In this document: positions 1 through 5,035 of the stretch, piece by piece
Numbering within the stretch: position 1 is the first letter of the stretch
Layout: each line of letters begins with the position of its first letter
NCBI GenBank assembly: GCA_007117945.1
Contig: SKTN01000015.1
Coordinates: 1 to 5,317, forward strand
Length of the DNA stretch: 5,317 nt
Origin: Nitriliruptoraceae bacterium
Lineage (GTDB): Bacteria > Actinomycetota > Nitriliruptoria > Nitriliruptorales > Nitriliruptoraceae
Direction: 5' to 3'
Position numbers and translations under genes: made by a program
Notes under the pieces: model-generated
Told to the model about the DNA's origin: nothing
What the model saw: the letters and a program-made list of their open reading frames with translations, nothing else
Databases searched by the model: none

Positions 1-30
1 CCCCCTCCGACGCCCTCAGAGGTTGTGACC

Positions 31-1104
31 ATGGCAGACACCCCACAGATCTCCCTCACCCCGGCGGGTGCGCCGGCCCAGGCCACCGCACCCAACGGTG
101 ACCCCGAGCTCGCCGAGGAGGTCCACGAGACCATCATCATCGGCTCCGGCCCCGCCGGGTTGACCGCGGCGATCTACGCCGCGCGGGCCAGCCTCGCCCC
201 GATCCTGATCGAGGGCGTGCTCGACGGTGGCCCCACGGGTGGCCAGCTCACCCTGACCACGGACGTGGAGAACTTCCCCGGCTTCGCCGACGGGGTGATG
301 GGCCCGGAACTGATCCAGAACATGCGCGACCAGGCGGCCCGGTTCGGTACCCGCTTCATCACCGAGGACGTCACCTCGGTGGACCTCACCGCCGACCCGA
401 AGACGCTCACCACGGCCTCCGGACTGCAGCTGCGGGCCCGCTCGCTGATCATCGCCACCGGTGCCAAGCCGCGCCGCCTCGAGGTCCCCGGTGAGGATGA
501 GCTGTGGGGCTCGGGCGTCTCCGCCTGCGCCACCTGCGACGGCTTCTTCTTCCGCGACAAGCACGTCATCGTCGTCGGCGGTGGGGACTCGGCCATGGAG
601 GAGGCGATGTTCCTGACCAAGTTCGCCTCCAAGGTGACCGTCGTCCACCGCCGTGATCAGCTCCGTGCCTCGGTCATCATGCAGGAGCGCGCCTTCGCCA
701 ACGAGCGCGTCGAGTTCGCCTTCAACGCGACCGTCTCGGAGATCACCGGCGACGGTGGGCTCATGAACGGCGTCGTGCTCACCGACACCGTCACCGGCGA
801 GCAGCGCACCCTCGCCGCCGACGGGTTGTTCCTGGCCATCGGTCACATCCCCAACACGTGGTTGTTCGACGACGTCCTCGAGACCGACGAGGAGGGCTAC
901 CTCGTCGTCGATGAGCCCTCCACCGCCACCAACACCCCCGGGGTGTTCGCCTGCGGCGACGTGATGGACCACACCTACCGCCAGGCCGTCACCGCGGCCG
1001 GCACCGGCTGCCGTGCAGCGATGGACGCCGAACGCTGGCTGGCCGGTGGCGGCGGGGTGACCGCGGTGGCACCGGCGGTCGAGCCCGCCACGGTCGGCAG
1101 CTGA
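31..1104 (+). CDS. trxB: Thioredoxin reductase (NADPH, FAD-dependent)
   Basis: Low-molecular-weight cytosolic thioredoxin reductase, which passes electrons from NADPH through FAD and a redox dithiol to thioredoxin. In the 357-residue product the FAD-binding GSGPAG lies at 38-43, the IATG turn at 141-144, the redox motif CATC at 166-169, the NADPH-binding GGGDSA at 183-188 followed by HRR at 206-208 (the arginine signature for the NADPH phosphate), and the C-terminal FAD GD at 309-310. The ATG at 31 is preferred because AGAGG at 18-22 sits 8 nt upstream; a GTG at 25 is in frame but only 2 nt from that motif. About 33 residues precede the first FAD strand, an Ala/Pro-rich leader longer than in typical TrxB, and there is an Ala/Val-rich tail after about residue 338. 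The probable partner trxA follows on the same strand. Family assignment is very secure; only the start is uncertain. Confidence 0.97.
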   Translation: MADTPQISLTPAGAPAQATAPNGDPELAEEVHETIIIGSGPAGLTAAIYAARASLAPILIEGVLDGGPTGGQLTLTTDVENFPGFADGVMGPELIQNMRDQAARFGTRFITEDVTSVDLTADPKTLTTASGLQLRARSLIIATGAKPRRLEVPGEDELWGSGVSACATCDGFFFRDKHVIVVGGGDSAMEEAMFLTKFASKVTVVHRRDQLRASVIMQERAFANERVEFAFNATVSEITGDGGLMNGVVLTDTVTGEQRTLAADGLFLAIGHIPNTWLFDDVLETDEEGYLVVDEPSTATNTPGVFACGDVMDHTYRQAVTAAGTGCRAAMDAERWLAGGGGVTAVAPAVEPATVGS

Positions 1105-1118
1105 GCGGTCGGCCCCCG

Positions 1119-1142
1119 GGCGCTCACCACCGGGTGAGCGCC
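1119..1142 (+). terminator. Perfect 10-bp hairpin between trxB and trxA
   Basis: GGCGCTCACC (1119-1128) and GGTGAGCGCC (1133-1142) are exact reverse complements around a 4-nt ACCG loop, starting 15 nt after the trxB stop codon. The stem is GC-rich and stable. No U-tract follows, so this may be a U-less intrinsic terminator, a pause or attenuation site, or a structure protecting the trxB mRNA 3' end. The pairing is seen; termination is inferred. Confidence 0.45.
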
Positions 1143-1159
1143 ACGCGTGCGACGCGTTG

Positions 1160-1165
1160 TACGGT
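1160..1165 (+). promoter_or_regulatory. Possible -10 element for trxA
   Basis: TACGGT fits the actinobacterial TAnnnT -10 pattern. It lies between the inter-gene hairpin and the trxA ribosome binding site and would give a leader of about 50 nt. No convincing -35 hexamer is visible at 17-18 nt spacing. I also saw no GGAA(T) plus GTT pair of the kind expected for a SigR-type disulfide-stress promoter. This is a weak call based mainly on position. Confidence 0.27.
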
Positions 1166-1221
1166 TGAGAGGACGCAGGCGACCGGTCGACCCCGCCCGG
1201 TCCCGACACAGGAGTTCGAGC

Positions 1222-1545
1222 ATGGGAGCAACCCCCGTCAGCACCGCCGAGTGGACCACCGAGGTCATCGAGTCGGACAAGCCGGTGCTCGTCGACTTCT
1301 GGGCCGAGTGGTGCGGCCCCTGCAAGATGGTGTCGCCCATCGTGGACGAGATCGCCGACGAGCGTTCTGACCAGCTGAAGGTCGTCAAGCTCAACGTCGA
1401 CGAGAACCCGGACACCGCCCGGGAGTACGGGATCATGTCGATCCCCACCCTGCTGGTGTTCAAGGGCGGCAAGCCCGACAAGCGGATCGTCGGGGCCAAG
1501 GGCAAGGCTGCCCTGCTCAAGGACCTCAACGACTACGTCAGCTGA
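1222..1545 (+). CDS. trxA: Thioredoxin
   Basis: Small cytosolic protein disulfide reductase of 107 residues, the usual size for TrxA. The classic active site WCGPC is at 30-34, preceded by the conserved VDFWAEW strand, and the cis-proline loop residue is P75 in IPTLLVF. The ATG at 1222 is chosen because AGGAG at 1210-1214 is 7 nt upstream and the Trx fold begins directly after it; the upstream in-frame extension to 1147 is Arg-rich and unlike Trx. It is presumably reduced by the TrxB encoded 117 bp upstream and serves targets such as ribonucleotide reductase, peroxiredoxins and methionine sulfoxide reductase (family knowledge). The intervening hairpin and a possible separate promoter suggest it may be expressed partly independently of trxB. 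The next gene on the strand is the cwlM-like gene. Confidence 0.97.
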   Translation: MGATPVSTAEWTTEVIESDKPVLVDFWAEWCGPCKMVSPIVDEIADERSDQLKVVKLNVDENPDTAREYGIMSIPTLLVFKGGKPDKRIVGAKGKAALLKDLNDYVS

Positions 1546-1580
1546 CACCCGCGGCACCCCGTCCCCACCTGTCCGCCGCG

Positions 1581-1592
1581 TAGGCTCGCCGC
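1581..1592 (+). promoter_or_regulatory. Candidate leaderless promoter for the cwlM-like gene
   Basis: TAGGCT at 1581-1586 matches the TAnnnT -10 consensus, and exactly 6 nt separate it from the GTG start at 1593. Transcription would therefore begin at or next to the G of the start codon, the arrangement of actinobacterial leaderless genes. No good Shine-Dalgarno is present; the only candidate is the AGG inside the same hexamer. No -35 is recognisable. Confidence 0.45.
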
Positions 1593-2672
1593 GTGGATCT
1601 GATCCGGTTGGGCAGCATCGGGCCCGAGGTGGAGGACGTACAACGTCGCCTCGGGGCGCTCGGCCTGCCCTGTGACGGTGAGCGCGCGATGTTCGACGCG
1701 GCCACGGAGGCCGCGCTGCGGACCTTCCAGCAGCGCCGCGGTCTGGTGGCTGACGGCATCGTCGGACCGGAGACCTGGCAGGCCCTGGTGGGGGCCTCCT
1801 TCACCCTCGGCGACCGGCTGCTGTACGTCACCCGTCCGATGCTCCACGGCGATGACGTCCGTGAGCTCCAGCGCCGCCTCAACCGGCTCGGGTTCGACGC
1901 GGGCCACGACGACGGGCTGTTCGGGCCCCTGACCGTGGACGCGGTCCGCGAGTTCCAGCTCAACGCCGGGATCCTGGTCGACGGCATCGCGGGACGGGAG
2001 ACGATCGACCATCTCCTCCGCCTGCACCGCTCGCACCAGGAGGCACCCGCCGCCGCCGTCCGGGAGCGCGAGGCGCTGCGGCGCCCCCAACGTCGGGCGA
2101 TCGCCGGGGCACGCCTGCTGGTCGATCCCGGCCACAGCGTCGAGGATCCCGGGCTCCGCGGCCCCGACGGCACCCTGGAACACGAGGTCACCTGGGCGAT
2201 CGCCGCGGCCCTGCAGGGTCGGCTCGCGGCGCTGGGTGCACACGTGGTGCTCAGCCGTGGCCCGGGCACCTGCCCCACACCCTCCGAGCGGGCACAGCAG
2301 GCCAACGCGGAGGACGTGGAGCTGATCGTCTCGATCCACTGCAACGGCGTGCGCTCCGCCGCCGGACGCGGTGCAGCCGCCTACCACTTCGGTACCGAGG
2401 CCCAGATCTCCGACCGGGGACAGCGCCTGGCCCAGCTGTGCCTCGACGCCGTGCTGGCCGCGACGGGCACCGTCGACTGCCGCGTCCATCCGGCCACCCT
2501 GTCGATCCTGAGGGAGTCACGCGCCCCCGCGGTGGTCATCGAACCCGGCTTCCTGACCCACCCGGAGGAGGGCCGGTCCCTGTGTGATCCGGCCTACCAG
2601 CAGCGCATCGCCGGTGCCCTGACCGAGGCCATCATCCACTACCTGCTGGGCGACGCTGCGCTCACGGGCTGA
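1593..2672 (+). CDS. cwlM: CwlM-like N-acetylmuramoyl-L-alanine amidase-fold protein with two PG-binding domains
   Basis: A 359-residue protein with two PG_binding_1 repeats (about 5-66 and 82-142, each with a DGxxGxET turn), a charged linker (about 146-172) and an Amidase_3 domain (about 173-353). The amidase metal and catalytic set is visible: H181 in DPGH, E196 in LEHEV, H249 in SIHCN and E317 in IEPGF, with conserved ER (232-233) and AN (237-238). There is no signal peptide or membrane segment, so it should be cytosolic. Position after trxB-trxA and domain order match actinobacterial CwlM, known in mycobacteria as a PknB-phosphorylated activator of MurA rather than a secreted hydrolase. 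Two things are odd compared with the mycobacterial protein as I recall it: the zinc ligands are intact, and the protein ends right after the domain without the C-terminal tail bearing the regulatory threonines. A genuine amidase exported by another route is the alternative. Confidence 0.9.
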   Translation: MDLIRLGSIGPEVEDVQRRLGALGLPCDGERAMFDAATEAALRTFQQRRGLVADGIVGPETWQALVGASFTLGDRLLYVTRPMLHGDDVRELQRRLNRLGFDAGHDDGLFGPLTVDAVREFQLNAGILVDGIAGRETIDHLLRLHRSHQEAPAAAVREREALRRPQRRAIAGARLLVDPGHSVEDPGLRGPDGTLEHEVTWAIAAALQGRLAALGAHVVLSRGPGTCPTPSERAQQANAEDVELIVSIHCNGVRSAAGRGAAAYHFGTEAQISDRGQRLAQLCLDAVLAATGTVDCRVHPATLSILRESRAPAVVIEPGFLTHPEEGRSLCDPAYQQRIAGALTEAIIHYLLGDAALTG

Positions 2673-2690
2673 GGCGCCGCGGACCTCAGC
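2668..2690. terminator. Hairpin in the convergent gap, possible bidirectional terminator
   Basis: GCTGAGG (2668-2674) pairs perfectly with CCTCAGC (2684-2690) around a 9-nt loop. The left arm overlaps the TGA stop of the cwlM-like gene (2670-2672), and the convergent MFS gene ends 28 bp beyond the right arm. The position suits termination of both transcripts. There is no U-tract on either strand, so the function is inferred from symmetry and location. Confidence 0.38.
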
Positions 2691-2717
2691 GACGCCGGAC
2701 CTGCGGGTCGGGCGGGG

Positions 2718-3923
2718 TCACGATGCCACGGGGTCGTCGACACGCGGCCGGGACAGCACGGCGAAGCGCAGGTGGATCACCCCCAGGCCGATCCCCACAC
2801 CGAGCCCACCCGCCACGAAGGCCAGGGCCGGCCCTGCGGTGTCCACGGCGAAGCCCGCGGTGGTCGTGCCGAGCGCCACGCCGAACACCACGGAGGACTG
2901 GACCCAGGACTGCGCCTCGGTCTGGGTCCCCCGGATCGCCAGGTCGTCCAGGAGTTGGAAGGCGCAGATCGTCGTCGGGGCGAGGAAGACCCCCGCCAGG
3001 AACAAGCCGAAGGCGAACAGGCGCAGGTCGGCCACGGCCAGCGGCAGCAGCAGCATCCCCACCGTCAACCCGGCCGCGAAGAACCGCAGGCGCGCGGGCA
3101 GGGTCCCGGGCCACATCCGTCCACCGTAGATGATGCCGCTGAGCAGGCTGCCCGTCGCCAGGGTGGCGATCAACCGGCCGGCGGCCGATCGGTCACCGGA
3201 GAACTCGGCGACGGCGGGGACGGTGATGTCGAGCACCCCGAAGGCGATGGCCGCCATCCCGATGGCCAGGACGATCACCCGCACACCTCCGGCGTGGAGC
3301 GCACCGCCGGCGGGCCTGCGACCCTCGCGGGGCGGCATCGCCCGTGCGGCTCCCGTGGTGCTGTAGCCCAGGCCGCCGACGGCCGCCGCGATCCCGGCCA
3401 GCACCACCGACCAGCCCGCGGTGGAGGCATCGGCGATGGCGACCGCCACGAGGGGGCCCACCACGAAGCCCAGTTCCACGGAGATCGAGGACAGGGCGAA
3501 GGCGGTCTCGCGCAGCTGACCCGAGGGGAACAGCCGCGACAGCAGGACGCGCGAGGCCGCGGTCACCGGTGGGTAGAAGGCCCCCGTACACAGGGCCGTG
3601 ACCACCAGCAGGGGCACCGCGCTCCCGCCCGCGACCGCCAGGGTGATCGCCACCGTGCCGCCGAGGTAGAGCAGGGCGTCGGGGACCAGGATCCGGACCT
3701 GGCCGTAGCGGTCCACCAGGCGCCCCTGGAACGGGGACGCCAACCCCACCCCCAGCTGGTGACCGGCACTCACCATCCCGGCGGCGGCGTAGCTGTAGCC
3801 GTGCTCCCTGAGCAGCAGCACCAGGGCGAGGATCATCATCCCCGGCGTCAGCCGCGACACCATCGAGCTCAGCAGGGGCCACCGGGCGTCACGGTGGCCG
3901 AACAGCTCGAGGTAGGCACGCAC
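2718..3923 (-). CDS. Major facilitator superfamily transporter
   Basis: An inner-membrane secondary transporter of about 401 residues, the usual size of a 12-helix MFS protein. Hydrophobic segments alternate with short loops along its whole length. The MFS motif A between helices 2 and 3 reads GRLVDRYGQVRIL at about 67-79, and a basic hydrophilic loop near 189-213 separates the two six-helix halves. Substrate cannot be inferred; the general look is of a proton-coupled drug or small-metabolite exporter. The start is uncertain. GTG at 3923 is preferred because a weak GGGA lies 9 nt upstream and the product then opens with the typical short cytosolic lead into helix 1; GTG at 3938 is in frame without any Shine-Dalgarno. 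The gene converges on the cwlM-like gene (45 bp between stops) and follows the GNAT gene with a palindrome-rich gap. It is not one of the usual genes of the trx-cwlM-par neighbourhood. Confidence 0.9.
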   Translation of the reverse strand: MRAYLELFGHRDARWPLLSSMVSRLTPGMMILALVLLLREHGYSYAAAGMVSAGHQLGVGLASPFQGRLVDRYGQVRILVPDALLYLGGTVAITLAVAGGSAVPLLVVTALCTGAFYPPVTAASRVLLSRLFPSGQLRETAFALSSISVELGFVVGPLVAVAIADASTAGWSVVLAGIAAAVGGLGYSTTGAARAMPPREGRRPAGGALHAGGVRVIVLAIGMAAIAFGVLDITVPAVAEFSGDRSAAGRLIATLATGSLLSGIIYGGRMWPGTLPARLRFFAAGLTVGMLLLPLAVADLRLFAFGLFLAGVFLAPTTICAFQLLDDLAIRGTQTEAQSWVQSSVVFGVALGTTTAGFAVDTAGPALAFVAGGLGVGIGLGVIHLRFAVLSRPRVDDPVAS

Positions 3924-3953
3924 GGGGCAGGATCCCACGGGTCAGCGGGTCGG

Positions 3954-3996
3954 CGGAGGCCTCCGAACGAGCGTCTCGACGTCGAGAGACCGGAGG
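3954..3996. promoter_or_regulatory. Nested palindromes in the leader of the MFS gene
   Basis: A 12-bp palindrome (CGGAGG/CCTCCG, 3954-3965) and a 14-bp palindrome (TCTCGAC/GTCGAGA, 3974-3987) lie between the GNAT stop and the MFS start. CGGAGG occurs again at 3991-3996, so the central CCTCCG can pair with either copy, giving two alternative folds around the inner hairpin. It could be an operator for a dimeric repressor, a leader RNA structure for the MFS mRNA, or a terminator for the GNAT transcript. The repeats are seen; the role is inferred. Confidence 0.4.
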
Positions 3997-4000
3997 GTTC

Positions 4001-4006
4001 AGGCTA
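4001..4006 (-). promoter_or_regulatory. Possible -10 element for the MFS gene
   Basis: On the minus strand TAGCCT fits TAnnnT and overlaps the GNAT stop codon TAG (4006-4004). Transcription from about 3994 would place the 14-bp palindrome in the first part of a 5' leader of about 70 nt before the MFS start. No -35 is evident. The hexamer could be there by chance, since its first three bases are a required stop codon. Confidence 0.27.
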
Positions 4007-4708
4007 CCGTCCACCCTGCTGGTGGGCCGCGGGGACCCGTGCCGGCCGCGGCAGGTGCGCGAGCACCTCGTCGAGGGCGTGCTCCAGGGACCCCGCCCAC
4101 CGCGTGAGGCGACGGACGTCGAGGTGCAGCAGCGGGACCCGGGGGTGCTCGCGGTGGACCGCGAACCCCTCGTGGAGGAGCCAGGTCGCCGGCAGCAGGC
4201 ACGTCCGGTCCCGGAAGCGGCGGTCGCCGTAGGCCTCCAGGGCGGGCCGGTCCTGTCGCAGGGTCTCGCGCAGGGCGGCGTGGAGCAGCAGGCGACCGAG
4301 CCCGTGCCCCCGGTAGACGTCGTCCACCCACACCGTGGCCAGCAGCATCGCGCCGGGCGAGGCACGGGGCGCCGCGCCACCCCGGGGGGCGTAGCGCTCA
4401 GCGGGGGCGAACAGCGCGAAGGCCGCGGTGTGGAGCCGCTCGCGACCGGTAGCCGGGTCGAGGGTCACCTCGATGCGCGCACCGGGGGGACCGTCCTCGT
4501 GGACGCGGGCGCTGACCCAGGCCCGCTTGCGTTCCCGGGCCGGACGGGCCGCCTCCTCGGGGCTGACCGTCGGCGCGAGGCCACCGAGCACCGTGGGCGA
4601 CCGCGGCTGGGGGCAGGGCCCGCCCAGCTCCCAGTAGACGCAGTCCGCGCACCGACCGGGGAGTCGGTCCACGTCCTCCCCCGTCAGTGGGACCGGACGG
4701 CGCCGCAC
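4004..4708 (-). CDS. GNAT family N-acetyltransferase with N-terminal cysteine motif
   Basis: A 234-residue protein with a GNAT acetyl-CoA-binding core. The pyrophosphate-binding loop RGHGLG is at 133-138, following the strand LLATVWVDD, with the usual helix (LLHAALRETL) after it and WLLHEGF near 176-182 as the late GNAT motif. The N-terminus has C20-x2-C23 followed by WELG and C32, a cluster that could bind a metal or be redox-active; it resembles the CxxCxFWE opening of a GNAT protein I associate with the actinobacterial parAB region. The acceptor substrate is unknown. GTG at 4708 is chosen because AGGGGGTGA at 4721-4713, a near-perfect Shine-Dalgarno, lies 7 nt upstream; the reading frame stays open to 5308 but that extension is low-complexity. 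The stop of the upstream microprotein sits inside this ribosome binding site, so the two genes are probably coupled. Confidence 0.85.
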   Translation of the reverse strand: MRRRPVPLTGEDVDRLPGRCADCVYWELGGPCPQPRSPTVLGGLAPTVSPEEAARPARERKRAWVSARVHEDGPPGARIEVTLDPATGRERLHTAAFALFAPAERYAPRGGAAPRASPGAMLLATVWVDDVYRGHGLGRLLLHAALRETLRQDRPALEAYGDRRFRDRTCLLPATWLLHEGFAVHREHPRVPLLHLDVRRLTRWAGSLEHALDEVLAHLPRPARVPAAHQQGGR

Positions 4709-4712
4709 GCGG

Positions 4713-4721
4713 TCACCCCCT
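4713..4721 (-). promoter_or_regulatory. Strong Shine-Dalgarno of the GNAT gene containing the upstream stop codon
   Basis: The minus strand reads AGGGGGTGA from 4721 to 4713. It closely matches the complement of the 16S rRNA 3' end and lies 7 nt (counted from the last G of the G-run) before the GTG at 4708. Its terminal TGA is the stop codon of the glycine-zipper protein. A ribosome terminating there stands directly on the next initiation site, which supports translational coupling. Confidence 0.65.
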
Positions 4722-4883
4722 GCTGCGGTGCGGCCCGTCGTCGCGGGGCAGCACCAGCCCGACGACGGCACCGACAGCCGCACCGATGGCGAAGCCCAGC
4801 AGCACCCGTTTCCAGCCTCCTGGAACGACCTGCCGCGCGCGGTCGCCCCTCGAGGCGTCGTGGTCACCGGTCCCGGTAGGCAT
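4713..4883 (-). CDS. Small glycine-zipper membrane protein (YtxH-like)
   Basis: A 56-residue protein with a hydrophilic N-terminus (1-24), one predicted membrane helix (about 27-46) and a short charged C-terminus. The helix carries glycines at 30, 34, 38 and 42, a perfect (GxxxG)3 zipper that usually drives tight helix packing and oligomers. The motif and size recall YtxH-type or glycine-zipper proteins, but length prevents a firm family assignment. ATG at 4883 is selected because GGAG at 4893-4890 is 6 nt upstream; a longer frame from 5006 crosses the promoter palindrome and is Arg/Pro-rich. Its TGA is only 4 nt before the GNAT start and lies inside that gene's ribosome binding site, so both should be made from one mRNA. 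A role in anchoring or regulating the GNAT is possible but unproven. Confidence 0.7.
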   Translation of the reverse strand: MPTGTGDHDASRGDRARQVVPGGWKRVLLGFAIGAAVGAVVGLVLPRDDGPHRSRG

Positions 4884-4954
4884 GTCAGGCTCCGCTGCCG
4901 ACGGCTCGACAGGCCGTGCGCGCGCCCTCCCGGTGCCGTCGGATCGTGGTCGGT

Positions 4955-4974
4955 CGCTACGATCGAGCGTAGCG
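4955..4974. promoter_or_regulatory. Palindromic bidirectional promoter
   Basis: CGCTACG (4955-4961) and CGTAGCG (4968-4974) form a perfect 7-bp inverted repeat around ATCGAG. It supplies TACGAT on the plus strand (4958-4963) and TACGCT on the minus strand (4971-4966), both fitting TAnnnT. The predicted transcription starts (about 4970 plus, about 4959 minus) diverge toward the aminotransferase and the microprotein/GNAT genes, giving leaders of about 66 and 76 nt. No clear -35 is present for either. The same symmetry could also serve as an operator for a dimeric regulator. Confidence 0.5.
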
Positions 4975-5035
4975 GTGCTGCCCGGACCGGACCCGGCTCG
5001 GCACACACCATGATCCCCGCCGTCTGGAGATCCGC

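Noticed and set aside
2..28. A possible end of an upstream plus-strand gene, with TGA at 26-28 overlapping the alternative GTG start of trxB as GTGA.
   Set aside because: Eight codons are too few to recognise a gene, and any frame in so short a stretch may end in a stop by chance. It remains possible and would slightly favour the GTG at 25.
1105..1221. Search for a SigR-type disulfide-stress promoter upstream of trxA.
   Set aside because: No GGAA(T) and GTT pair at suitable spacing was found, so oxidative-stress control by that sigma factor is not supported here. The region upstream of trxB is outside the window.
16..1557. A 513-codon open frame on the minus strand covering trxB and trxA.
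   Set aside because: It is antisense to two unmistakable genes, is low-complexity (Gly/Asp/Val/Arg-rich) and is the usual by-product of GC-rich third positions.
1608..2010. The two PG-binding segments considered as a DNA repeat.
   Set aside because: They are a protein-domain duplication typical of CwlM; the similarity is at residue level (DGxxGxET turns) and not a nucleotide repeat.
2772..4232. A 486-codon plus-strand open frame across the MFS gene.
   Set aside because: The translation is rich in His, Gln, Gly and Arg with no domain signal, while the minus strand encodes a clear MFS protein.
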